Source: Bacteroidota bacterium
Lineage (GTDB): Bacteria > Bacteroidota > Bacteroidia > AKYH767-A > 2013-40CM-41-45
Reading direction: 5' to 3'
Assembly (NCBI GenBank): GCA_016708785.1
Contig: JADJFC010000006.1
Coordinates: 186,001-250,000 of the forward strand
Length of the DNA stretch: 64,000 nt
Part shown: piece after piece, positions 1 to 7,975 of the stretch
How positions within the stretch are numbered: the stretch's first letter is position 1
Layout of the letters: the number at the start of each line of letters is the position of its first letter
Program-made: the position numbers and the translations under genes
Notes under the pieces: generated by a model
The model's database searches: none
Seen by the model: only the letters and a program-made list of their open reading frames with translations
Told to the model about the DNA's origin: nothing

Positions 1-2259
1 ATAATTGGTGAAATTTATGCATGCACCAGGACATAGATTTGTTTGCGAGCATATGAAATCAGGAACAGGAGGAGCGCTAGGGACGCACAGATCTGTGTAA
101 GACATTTTAAAACAGATCATATCATAGCCACCGGACGATGTTGAACAATACGTGGGATTGGTAATAGGAAATGCAGATTGAGTACATAAGGCATAATATA
201 AATTTCCGGCATCATCGAAACGATCATAACCTCCATGGCTATGTTCATAGGTCGGAGAACCAATATAACTTCCATAAAGAAGTGTATCCATATCACGGGT
301 AAATATATTGACATAGATATCCTGGTAATCAGCCGAAGTTGCCTGGAATGCATTTGGAGTAGTTGGCATATAAGCTCCACCAGAAGTACTAGTTGTAAAT
401 CCTGCGCAAAGAATATGATCGCAATCATCAATCTTGAAAGCACTAGGAATTAGGCATAACGCACCTAAACCATTACCGTAAGCAGTACATAACATAAGAG
501 TGGCGAGAGCAGGATCAAATTTTGCAAGAAAAGTTCCTGTGTTCTGATTCGTATAAACACTCGGCGATACAGGTACTGTACCCAAACTTCCCCCAAAAAC
601 AAAAATATTGCCTGTAGAATTTACAGCTACTCTAAAACCTTTTTCACCTGAGGTTGTAGGTCCGAAATAAGTTGAATAAGTTAATCCGGATCCACCTGAA
701 TTCAGAACACTTATAAATCCGTCAATATCTCCAACTCCAACTTTACTACCTTGATAAACACCGGCAGTCACAGGGAAGTTATTACTTAATGTAGCTCCGG
801 TTACTACAATATCTCCGGCTGCATTTTCACAAATTGCTGTTATGATGTCATCACTTATACCTCCAAGGAATGTTGAGAATAACATTGAACTCAGTGAGCT
901 ATTCAACTTAAAAATACATCCATCTGCTCCACCGCCATTCGTTGGTTGGTAGCCTCCAACAGAAGGAAAGTCAGTAGTTGACATTGTATAACATCCAACA
1001 ACAGGATTACCTGACGGATCGATAAACAAATCACCGGCAGTTTCATAAAATCCTGACATGCTTGTAGAACTATTATTTGCTCCGTCATCGTTTGATCCAC
1101 CAACAAATGTTGAACCTAATAATTGTGTTCCATCATACGATAATTTAGAAACAAACATATCGTTCATGCCATTATACGTTGAATCGTAAGCCGAAGAACC
1201 AACAGGGAAATCTGAACTGCTTGTGGTACCGAATACAAATAATTCATCGGTAGAATTACACAACATTCCCAATGGAACATCAGTACTGAATCCGCCTAAA
1301 TATGTGGCCCAAACTGTACCTGCATTTACAGGGTCAAACTTATGGATACCAACATCAGTAGACCCTGCATAGGAAATATCATATGCACCAAAACTTGTTG
1401 GCCACCCTTGTCCATTCACAACTGCAGAACCAAAGGTCTTTCCACTTGAATCAAAGGATCCATTGCAACCAAATGCAGAGGCTGTTGAACAACTGAAAGT
1501 AGAGAATACGAGAGCGGGATCGATTACGAATTCACGACCTGCAATATTAACTCCATTAATATCAAATGTAATGTCATGACCATTTATTTTATAATTACAT
1601 TCTACTTTTTTCTGTTTTGACCCATCGACAATATAAGCAGCCGGGATTTTTTCAGCGATATTACCAACTGATGTTTGATAGACAAGACTTCCTCCTTTAA
1701 TAAAAATATTCTCGACACCTTCTTCATGCATAATAATATCAGAGATTCTTGCTCCCGGATGCAGGATGAGATCATACTTAAAACTTTCTCCGACTGAATA
1801 AACTTTCAGATCAATATTCGGATAAAGGTTTTCATAGAGAACTTCTGAATATGCATTTACATGTGAGGCCCATTTCGACGGGTCGTTGCCAATATAATAA
1901 TTTGAATAACCGGGAACTGTAGCGCCAGGTTTAATTGACACAGTTGATGAATTTTTAAACGTCACTTTGTACGTGTGACATTTGAGTCTCACATCTTTAC
2001 TTGCAAGACTTGCATCATGACCTTTTTTGAGATCTTCCGAATCAAAAAAAGTAAACATGAATCCATCGTTCGTCAGAAATACATTTCCTCCGGGTAAGTC
2101 TGAACGGTACTTTGCTTGTTCATTCCACTGACCTTTGTTTTCGGCAAATTGAACCGCAGCGTTAGCTGAAAAAACTCCTGTCAGAAATAAAACAGACAAA
2201 ATATACAGTCTTAATAAAAAATGGTTTTGAAACTTTTTTGGTGTGAAAAGTGGCTTCAT
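1..2259 (-). CDS. SBBP-repeat surface protein, C-terminus beyond window
   Basis: Open reading frame of 753 codons that runs off the left edge, so the C-terminus (probably the T9SS signal) is not seen. The start at 2259 gives a signal peptide (LYILSVLFLTGVFSANA). The mature N-terminus 'FAENKGQWNEQAKYRSDLPGG' is typical of the DUF7948 domain that precedes SBBP beta-propeller repeats in Bacteroidota. Repeats such as STFLGGISDD, STYFGPTTSGEKG and GSTFVGGSNDDG follow over roughly residues 240-700, then a PKD-like start (PPVPDFICSQTNLCPGACINF). The role is an exported surface or adhesin-like protein by family; substrate unknown. A TTCATTTG element (one mismatch to TAnnTTTG) lies about 20 bp upstream on this strand. 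Confidence 0.85.
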   Translation of the reverse strand, partial: MKPLFTPKKFQNHFLLRLYILSVLFLTGVFSANAAVQFAENKGQWNEQAKYRSDLPGGNVFLTNDGFMFTFFDSEDLKKGHDASLASKDVRLKCHTYKVTFKNSSTVSIKPGATVPGYSNYYIGNDPSKWASHVNAYSEVLYENLYPNIDLKVYSVGESFKYDLILHPGARISDIIMHEEGVENIFIKGGSLVYQTSVGNIAEKIPAAYIVDGSKQKKVECNYKINGHDITFDINGVNIAGREFVIDPALVFSTFSCSTASAFGCNGSFDSSGKTFGSAVVNGQGWPTSFGAYDISYAGSTDVGIHKFDPVNAGTVWATYLGGFSTDVPLGMLCNSTDELFVFGTTSSSDFPVGSSAYDSTYNGMNDMFVSKLSYDGTQLLGSTFVGGSNDDGANNSSTSMSGFYETAGDLFIDPSGNPVVGCYTMSTTDFPSVGGYQPTNGGGADGCIFKLNSSLSSMLFSTFLGGISDDIITAICENAAGDIVVTGATLSNNFPVTAGVYQGSKVGVGDIDGFISVLNSGGSGLTYSTYFGPTTSGEKGFRVAVNSTGNIFVFGGSLGTVPVSPSVYTNQNTGTFLAKFDPALATLMLCTAYGNGLGALCLIPSAFKIDDCDHILCAGFTTSTSGGAYMPTTPNAFQATSADYQDIYVNIFTRDMDTLLYGSYIGSPTYEHSHGGYDRFDDAGNLYYALCTQSAFPITNPTYCSTSSGGYDMICFKMSYTDLCVPSAPPVPDFICSQTNLCPGACINFTNY

Positions 2260-2388
2260 TTTAGTGTGTTTGGTTAGAGCAAATGAATGTAGGGAATATT
2301 TCGGCATAGCAAAATGATGTTTTTGGTCAAATGGCTGTAATGTGGGGTGGATTGTTCTTCATTCGCAGGATATCTCAATTTGTTTTAG

Positions 2389-2458
2389 ATCAAGGGTCAA
2401 AGGTCAAGGGTCAAAGGTTAGTAACTGCTACTGACCTTTGACCCTTGACCTTTGACTT
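2389..2458. repeat. Inverted heptad array, ARGGTCA type
   Basis: About five tandem 7-bp units (AAGGTCA/AGGGTCA) are followed by a short spacer and then the same units in inverted orientation, so the region can form a long hairpin. It sits between the 5' end of the SBBP gene and the 3' end of dinB. Close relatives occur at 11025-11093 and 13155-13216. Confidence 0.9.
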
Positions 2459-2462
2459 GTTT

Positions 2463-3647
2463 TCAACTCGACCTCCCATTAAACGGATTAAACCGCCTCC
2501 GTTCGTACTCGGTTCCGACGGCGCGCTGGATGGATGTTTCGCCATAGCGTTTTCGCATTCTGTCCATGGCCTGGTACAGCTTTACCATTTCTTCACTGTC
2601 TTCAAAAAGATTGATCTGTTGTCCGCCGCCGACAAGGTGACTAAAACGTACACCAATCAGACGAATGAGCATTCGCCGTTGAAAAAGTTTATCGAATAAT
2701 TCTTTCGCGCGATCGATGAGGGTCTGATCATTCGAAGTATAGGGGATGCGCGATTGTGTTGTGTGCGTATCAAAATTGGAATATCGGATCTTTATCGTGA
2801 CGCATGCTGTTAACTTATCCTCCGAACGCAATTGAAAAGCCAGTTTTTCCGTCATGGCAACGATGAGCGATTTCAGGTGATTGACGTCTATGGTATCCTG
2901 ATCGAATGTCTCCTCGGTAGAAAGTGACTTGCGTTCATTGTATGGCTCTACCGGTGAATTGTCAATGCCGTTCGCTTTCCGCCAGATGGCAATACCATTT
3001 TCGCCCAGTACATTTTCCATTAATTCCACAGGCATCTTCTGCACGGTCTCAATTTTTTCTACGCCCATGGTCCGCAGTAAATTCGCCGTCTTCTCTCCTA
3101 CCATTGGAATCTTCCGAATGGGCAATGGTGCCAGAAATGTTTTTTCATTCCCGAAATCAATTTTCTGCTGACCGTTGGGTTTGGCCTCGCCGGTAGCTAC
3201 TTTCGAAACTGTTTTATTTTCCGACATGCCGAAAGAGATGGGCAGGCCCGTCTCTTTGGTAATTCTGTGACGCAATTCCGTTGCCCATTTATAACAACCG
3301 AAAAAACGGTCCATTCCACTCAGGTCGATATAAAATTCATCGATCGACGATTTTTCGTAGATGGGAACATTCTCCTTAATAATATCCGTGACTGTTTCCG
3401 ACAACTGACTGTACCGCTCATAATCGCCGCGAACGATTATGGCATCGGGACAAAGTCGGCGGGCCAGTTTCATGGGCATGGCCGAATGAACACCATATGC
3501 GCGGGCTTCGTAACTGCATGATGCCACTACGCCGCGATCGCTCGTTCCGCCGATCAGAACGGGTTTTCCCTTCAGTTTCGGGTAATCTAAACACGAAACG
3601 GAAACGAAAAACGAATCCAGATCCATATGTACTATTGAACGATGCAT
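2463..3647 (-). CDS. dinB: DNA polymerase IV (Y-family translesion polymerase)
   Basis: 394 residues, normal family length. The N-terminal palm motif HMDLDSFF (catalytic D9, steric-gate F13/F14) and SSIDEFYIDLSG (D103, E104) carry the metal-binding acidic residues. Thumb and little-finger regions follow. Residues 344-348 read QINLF, a good beta-clamp-binding motif, here internal rather than at the extreme C-terminus. It would carry out error-prone bypass of DNA lesions. It is divergent from the S24-family repressor gene at 3973, which suggests damage-inducible control; this is an inference from position. The leader holds a 9-bp inverted repeat (CCGGTGTGG, 3671-3679 and 3703-3711). Confidence 0.95.
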   Translation of the reverse strand: MHRSIVHMDLDSFFVSVSCLDYPKLKGKPVLIGGTSDRGVVASCSYEARAYGVHSAMPMKLARRLCPDAIIVRGDYERYSQLSETVTDIIKENVPIYEKSSIDEFYIDLSGMDRFFGCYKWATELRHRITKETGLPISFGMSENKTVSKVATGEAKPNGQQKIDFGNEKTFLAPLPIRKIPMVGEKTANLLRTMGVEKIETVQKMPVELMENVLGENGIAIWRKANGIDNSPVEPYNERKSLSTEETFDQDTIDVNHLKSLIVAMTEKLAFQLRSEDKLTACVTIKIRYSNFDTHTTQSRIPYTSNDQTLIDRAKELFDKLFQRRMLIRLIGVRFSHLVGGGQQINLFEDSEEMVKLYQAMDRMRKRYGETSIQRAVGTEYERRRFNPFNGRSS

Positions 3648-3670
3648 GGCGAGAGGGGAAATTGGTAGCT

Positions 3671-3711
3671 CCGGTGTGGCTCAAGGAATTCGACAACCAA
3701 AACCACACCGG
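3671..3711. promoter_or_regulatory. Hairpin in dinB 5' leader
   Basis: CCGGTGTGG at 3671-3679 is exactly inverted as CCACACCGG at 3703-3711, with 23 bases between. It starts 24 bp upstream of the dinB ATG. It could be an mRNA leader hairpin or a protein site; no function can be assigned. Confidence 0.4.
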
Positions 3712-3759
3712 CTAAAGCATTTCTGCAAAGCAACCAAGTCATTAAACAAACCTTCAATA

Positions 3760-3774
3760 GATTGTACAACAATC
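3760..3774. promoter_or_regulatory. Candidate operator palindrome between dinB and S24 repressor
   Basis: GATTGTACAACAATC is a perfect 6-3-6 palindrome in the divergent intergenic region of dinB and the LexA/CI-like repressor, 27 bp upstream of a -7 element for the repressor. It is the best candidate binding site for that repressor in this region; binding is inferred only from symmetry and position. Confidence 0.45.
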
Positions 3775-3800
3775 ATATTGATTGATTCCAATATAATCTA

Positions 3801-3808
3801 TATATTTG
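3801..3808 (+). promoter_or_regulatory. Bacteroidota -7 element (TATATTTG)
   Basis: TATATTTG matches the Bacteroidota -7 consensus TAnnTTTG, with an ATTG about 16 bp upstream as possible -33. It would drive the S24 repressor gene with a leader of about 160 nt that contains the heptad array at 3869-3962. Confidence 0.45.
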
Positions 3809-3868
3809 CGCTGTGCAAGAAAAAATAATCAACAAGTTGGTAAATGGTAGCGGCTGAGGGAATTAAAA

Positions 3869-3962
3869 AGTGAGTGGTAAGTGGTGAGTAGCACTACAGA
3901 AGTAATTCATCGAAACAATTCGAAATCCGAATTCGCAATTATTAATTATTCATTCTTAATTA
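3869..3962. repeat. Heptad arrays upstream of S24 repressor
   Basis: Units GTGAGTG/GTAAGTG/GTGAGTA are followed after a gap by AATTCGA/AATCCGA/ATTCGCA/ATTATTA/ATTATTC/ATTCTTA, both with a 7-bp period. Of the 325-bp gap between dinB and the repressor this fills the repressor-proximal third; the rest holds the operator candidate, the -7 element and the leader hairpin. Confidence 0.7.
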
Positions 3963-3972
3963 AAAAAGAAAA

Positions 3973-4776
3973 ATGGTTTTTAACAACAACATCAAAATTC
4001 TACGTCAGCGTAAAAATCGTACGCAGGACATTATCGCAGGCGAATTGAACGTGAGTCGTTCGACGGTGAACAGCTATGAGAATGGCAGTATTAAAAATCC
4101 GACACTGGATGCGCTAATGATGTTTTCGAAATACTATAAAGTATCGATTGACACATTGGTAAAAATCGACCTGTCGAAGCTTTCCGAATTTCAGCTTTCG
4201 GAGTTGGAGAGGGGAAATGATGTATATGTAACCGGTTCGCGTTTGCGTGTAATTGCAACAACTGTTGATAGCCAGAACAGAGAGAACATTGAAGTTGTTC
4301 CACTCAAAGCGAAGGCCGGCTACAAAAATGGTTTTGCTGATCCGGAGTTCATAAAAAAACTTCCGACGTTTCAGTTGCCGATCTTATTCAATGACAGAAA
4401 ATATAGAATGTTTCAGATTAGTGGCGACTCTATGTTACCAATTCCGGATAAGTCGTATGTGATCGCTGAATACCTTGAAAACTGGTACGACATAAAAGAT
4501 GGCGAAGCCTATGTGTTACTTACTCAGGAAGAAGGAATTGTTTTCAAGATGGTTGAAAATAATCTGAAGAAGAAACGGTCACTTACACTGAAATCGCTGA
4601 ATACAATTTACAATCCATATGACTTAAACGTAAGCGACATCAAAGAAGTATGGAAATTCTGCAATTACATGAGCACAGAAATTCCGGAAAGTAATTTTGC
4701 GAAAGATGAATTGATTGACAAGTTGTCGAAGTTGGAGACGGAGGTGCAGTCCATTCGGAATATTATTTCTAATTGA
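3973..4776 (+). CDS. LexA/CI-like XRE repressor with S24 peptidase domain
   Basis: 267 residues. An XRE helix-turn-helix occupies residues 5-65 (TQDIIAGELNVSRSTVNSYENG). The C-terminal S24 LexA/signal-peptidase-like fold has nucleophile S153 in GDSMLP and general base K192 in IVFKM. An Ala-Gly pair at 115-116 (KAKAGYKNG) lies in the linker where LexA and CI repressors self-cleave. All parts needed for RecA-stimulated autocleavage are therefore visible. By family it is a transcriptional repressor inactivated by cleavage; dinB, transcribed divergently, is the natural target. The stop lies directly before a heptad array and terminator. It is not classical LexA, whose DNA-binding domain is a winged helix. 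Confidence 0.85.
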   Translation: MVFNNNIKILRQRKNRTQDIIAGELNVSRSTVNSYENGSIKNPTLDALMMFSKYYKVSIDTLVKIDLSKLSEFQLSELERGNDVYVTGSRLRVIATTVDSQNRENIEVVPLKAKAGYKNGFADPEFIKKLPTFQLPILFNDRKYRMFQISGDSMLPIPDKSYVIAEYLENWYDIKDGEAYVLLTQEEGIVFKMVENNLKKKRSLTLKSLNTIYNPYDLNVSDIKEVWKFCNYMSTEIPESNFAKDELIDKLSKLETEVQSIRNIISN

Positions 4777-4778
4777 TT

Positions 4779-4962
4779 GGTGAGTAGTAAGTGGTGAGTG
4801 GTAAGTAGCAATACTTACATATTTGCAATAAGAGTCAAGAAATAAATGGATAAAAAAGAGGTTGTTGAATCAATCGTCTCTTTTTTATCCATTTATTTTT
4901 TTGTAAGCAATTTCGTTCTGGCAAGTATTGCTAATTACCACTCACCAATTACTACTTACCAG
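4779..4962. repeat. Nested palindrome: heptad arrays around a terminator
   Basis: GTGAGTA/GTAAGTG/GTGAGTG/GTAAGTA units at 4779-4812 are mirrored by ATTACCA/CTCACCA/ATTACTA/CTTACCA units at 4930-4962. The perfect inverted repeat of 4840-4898 lies between them. The right arm runs into ppk2: its last residues (GK) and stop codon (TAG at 4952-4954) are made of repeat units. Confidence 0.8.
4840..4898. terminator. Bidirectional terminator between S24 repressor and ppk2
   Basis: A perfect 21-bp inverted repeat (4840-4860 and 4878-4898), A-rich on the left and T-rich on the right, lies between the two convergent genes and would work as an intrinsic terminator in both directions. Confidence 0.75.
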
Positions 4963-5836
4963 ATTCCTTTAGCAGGCTCTTTTTTGCCACCGCCATACTA
5001 TCTGCATCGGCTGTACTAACGGCAGGAAATTTCGGATTTATTTCTTTTAATTTATCAAGAATGATTTTTCCAATAAGTTGATGGGTATAATCTTTATCGT
5101 CAGCAGGAATGATATACCATGGAGATTTTTTAGTGCTGGTATTTTTGAGGGCTTGTTCATATGCTGATTGATAATCATCCCAGAAACCTCTTTCAGTCAG
5201 ATCAGAGGGAGAAAACTTCCAGTGCTTTTCTTTATTGTCAATCCGTTCGATAAATCGTTTCGCTTGTTCTTTCTTTGATAAGTGAAGGAAGAACTTTAAA
5301 ACATGTGTTCCATTCTGAATAATATTCTTTTCGAAATTAACGATTTGCTTGTATCGATTCTTCCAGAATTTTTCATCAATATTTGCCTTCGTAAAAACAC
5401 CGGGTAAGCGTTCAGCTAAAACAATTTCAGGATGGACTTTCGCAATAAGCACATTTTCATAATGCGAACGATTGAAAATAGTGATATGTCCATGCTCGGG
5501 TAATTTCTGGATATGACGCCACAAATAATCATGCTCCAATTCTTGTGTCGAGGGATGCTTGAAACTATGCACTATCACTCCTTGCGGATTCACACCATTC
5601 ATGATGTGCTTGATCGTACTGTCTTTTCCGGATGCATCCATTCCTTGTAAAATGATCAGCAATGATTGGCGATCTTCTGCGTAGAGCTTGTATTGGTAAT
5701 CTGAAATCTCATCAATATCTTTTTGCAGGCTAGCTTTGAATGCTTCCTTATCGATTTTTTTTGATCCGGAACCGGTTGGAAACTTTGAGAGTTTGACTTT
5801 GGCGTTGGGTTTGATTTTGAAGTTGGCGATGTTCAT
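4952..5836 (-). CDS. ppk2: Polyphosphate kinase 2 family protein
   Basis: 294 residues, usual PPK2 length. Walker A is GMDASGKD (65-72) and the Walker B-like segment is IFNRSHYENVL (120-130). Further conserved PPK2 sections are HSFKHPST and the lid region around KEQAKRFIERIDNKEKHWKFSPSD. It transfers phosphate between polyphosphate and nucleotides in the cytoplasm, generally toward NDP/NTP synthesis; the subclass (NMP or NDP acceptor) is not decided here. Transcribed alone, convergent with the S24 repressor. Its stop codon lies inside a heptad array, so the extreme C-terminus may have been changed by the array. Confidence 0.93.
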   Translation of the reverse strand: MNIANFKIKPNAKVKLSKFPTGSGSKKIDKEAFKASLQKDIDEISDYQYKLYAEDRQSLLIILQGMDASGKDSTIKHIMNGVNPQGVIVHSFKHPSTQELEHDYLWRHIQKLPEHGHITIFNRSHYENVLIAKVHPEIVLAERLPGVFTKANIDEKFWKNRYKQIVNFEKNIIQNGTHVLKFFLHLSKKEQAKRFIERIDNKEKHWKFSPSDLTERGFWDDYQSAYEQALKNTSTKKSPWYIIPADDKDYTHQLIGKIILDKLKEINPKFPAVSTADADSMAVAKKSLLKESGK

Positions 5837-5979
5837 TGTTCTATGATTTATATTTCTCTTTATAAAATATTAAAGACTAAATTTTATAGAGGAAAGGTAA
5901 TAATTTTAATGTCAGATTAAATAAAAAATAACGTGAACACTTAGAACAAAACCCTACTAACAATCCCATTTGCATTGAA

Positions 5980-6043
5980 ACCTAAAAGATTCCTCCTGGA
6001 TGACCGATCGCCATCTTTTATATGTCGGAGGGATCTTTTAGGT
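5980..6043. repeat. REP-like palindromic element
   Basis: A 17-bp inverted repeat with one mismatch: ACCTAAAAGATTCCTCC at 5980-5996 against its complement at 6027-6043. The 30-bp spacer contains a second small palindrome around CGATCG. It differs from the heptad arrays in having no tandem units. It lies in the 282-bp gap between ppk2 and the lipoprotein gene, where no promoter motif is evident. Confidence 0.75.
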
Positions 6044-6118
6044 CAACAAGTCAGACTTTCTATTTAATGCACTTACAATATCTTCATCTTTTCACGAATG
6101 AAAATGAAAACATGTCTT

Positions 6119-7369
6119 TTACAAATTTAATTTGTTTCCAAAATCTACTTGGTAAAACTTTTCCATTTTGAATGAATCATCAAAATATTCATCTGAAGTA
6201 AATTTAAAATAGAATACATTATCAATTCTATATGCTTCTACAATTCGCCATGATCCAAATTGAAATGAAACAGTCGGATCCTTAAGACTGTAAAGTTCAA
6301 AACCTCCTGAACCATAATACTGATATACTCCTACTACATATGAATTGTCGACAAACATTGGCTCTCCCTCAATCGAAATAAGTCTTCTTTTTTCCGGATT
6401 ATACAATTCATAACCCTCCCACTCATATTCAAATCTTTTAATCACAATATATCCACATCGAAAGTCTGCTAAACGATACGTACCAGCGTAAGGAAAATTG
6501 GGATTATAGGTGTTGCGACAAACTTCAAATTGTTTCGGCTTACTATTTAATTTCAAGCAATTTTTCTTATAAATAAAATCGTTAGTATAAATCATTTTCA
6601 ACGAATCTATAACTTTTTTTGTCTTCAGCTCATTTGATTTATCTTCATCTTCAATAACTTTATATAAACTATCTCTATCACCACTTGTTTCATATCGATG
6701 ATTTACCAATGTTGTGTTTCTATGTGCAATCTTATTAAATTCTTCTTCGCCAATTTTTTTTAATGTTGGCTTCAAAGTATTACTTTCCAAATTCCAAAAC
6801 TTGAACTCTTTGTTCTTTCTTACCAAACATGTTTCGACAACTGACCTTTTACTATATGTTCCGGCATAATAATCATCGTCTGAATTCAAATCAAAATTTA
6901 CATAATTCATGCCTTGAAGATCTGTCAGAATAAAAGTAGTAGTACTCAGGAAATCCATCGCAAGAATATCATCAATTTTCGATATAAGGAATTCACTATC
7001 CGGGATTTTTACAAAAATAGTGTCATTCGAAGTTCCGATTAACTTCATTTTTATTTTCCCGCAAAATTTGTTCGTATTAATAAAATCTATTGTCTTTGAC
7101 AGACTCAATGAATCCGGATTCAAACATCTCGTATGAAAAGGAAGAAACCTTTCAGCACTAAATCCCCATGAAAACATGGTATCTCTAGTGAACCGATTAG
7201 CTTTTAATTCATTTATCAATGCAAGGTCTGAAATAGAATCTACATTGATTACAATCAATTCTTCTTTTGGAGCCTCATTTTTACTAAATGGAACATTGCA
7301 AGAAATGTTCGAAATTCCAAAAACACTCAAAATAAATACAGCAATACACTTCTCAATAATTAATCTCAT
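6119..7369 (-). CDS. Putative lipoprotein, function unknown
   Basis: 416 residues. The N-terminus MRLIIEKCIAVFILSVFGISNISCN has a hydrophobic stretch ending in a possible lipobox (ISC, C24), so an outer-membrane or periplasmic lipoprotein is likely. The rest is acidic and rich in Tyr, Asp and Asn with no motif I recognise. It starts 5 bp after the stop of the beta-barrel gene at 7375 and probably belongs to one operon with it and the T9SS protein at 7976, suggesting a shared envelope function. Confidence 0.75.
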   Translation of the reverse strand: MRLIIEKCIAVFILSVFGISNISCNVPFSKNEAPKEELIVINVDSISDLALINELKANRFTRDTMFSWGFSAERFLPFHTRCLNPDSLSLSKTIDFINTNKFCGKIKMKLIGTSNDTIFVKIPDSEFLISKIDDILAMDFLSTTTFILTDLQGMNYVNFDLNSDDDYYAGTYSKRSVVETCLVRKNKEFKFWNLESNTLKPTLKKIGEEEFNKIAHRNTTLVNHRYETSGDRDSLYKVIEDEDKSNELKTKKVIDSLKMIYTNDFIYKKNCLKLNSKPKQFEVCRNTYNPNFPYAGTYRLADFRCGYIVIKRFEYEWEGYELYNPEKRRLISIEGEPMFVDNSYVVGVYQYYGSGGFELYSLKDPTVSFQFGSWRIVEAYRIDNVFYFKFTSDEYFDDSFKMEKFYQVDFGNKLNL

Positions 7370-7374
7370 ATAAA

Positions 7375-7962
7375 TTAAAATTTATATGTCAATCCTGTTT
7401 GCAATAACGATTTTGCAGCTCCGAATTCAACATACATTCCGAAATTATCTGTAAAATAAATTCTTGTACCAATTGAAGCTTCGAAACCCATTGGCGAGTC
7501 AATAATTGTATAACTATTTAAATATCCTCTTCCGGTTTCATAAGTCATTTTAGCATACCTATAACCTAATCCAACTCCAACATAAGGCTCAAAACCCTCT
7601 GAGGAAGGAAAATACATATTAAATCTCGCGAGAACGCTAAATGTTGAATACGTATCCGATTTACTATAATAATCCGGGTAAGGATCATAGTAAGAATAGC
7701 CCATTTCATAATCTGCATAGCTAAAATTTACACCGAAGCCAATTTTACCGGAGATTGCCTTTTCATATTTAAGATAAACCGGGCCGGTTATTGCCCTTGT
7801 ATAATTTGGTTCAAGCTCACCTATAATTATTACACTTCCGCCCCAGGTTCCCAAACCATAGCCGATGGAAAAACTATTTAATCCGGCACTTTTTGTTTGA
7901 GCAAATGAAGCTTTAAACCAAAGTAATACAACTATGAGAAGAAAATAAAGTTTTAACTTCAT
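7375..7962 (-). CDS. Outer membrane beta-barrel protein
   Basis: 195 residues with a signal peptide (LLIVVLLWFKASFAQ). Alternating strands such as YVGVGLGYRYAKM, GFGVNFSYADYEM and MYVEFGAAKSLLQTGLTYKF, ending in aromatic F, are typical of small 8-stranded porin-like barrels (OMP_b-brl type). It is the middle gene of a three-gene operon, 13 bp after the T9SS gene and 5 bp before the lipoprotein. Ligand unknown. Confidence 0.8.
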   Translation of the reverse strand: MKLKLYFLLIVVLLWFKASFAQTKSAGLNSFSIGYGLGTWGGSVIIIGELEPNYTRAITGPVYLKYEKAISGKIGFGVNFSYADYEMGYSYYDPYPDYYSKSDTYSTFSVLARFNMYFPSSEGFEPYVGVGLGYRYAKMTYETGRGYLNSYTIIDSPMGFEASIGTRIYFTDNFGMYVEFGAAKSLLQTGLTYKF

Positions 7963-7975
7963 CTAATGATAGAAA

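Noticed and set aside
117..1106. Short minus-strand frames at 117-443 and 903-1106
   Set aside because: They are in another frame of the long SBBP-repeat gene, which is open across the whole region.
2389..2458. Possible CRISPR array
   Set aside because: Units are 7 bp, adjacent without spacers and mirrored; no cas genes.
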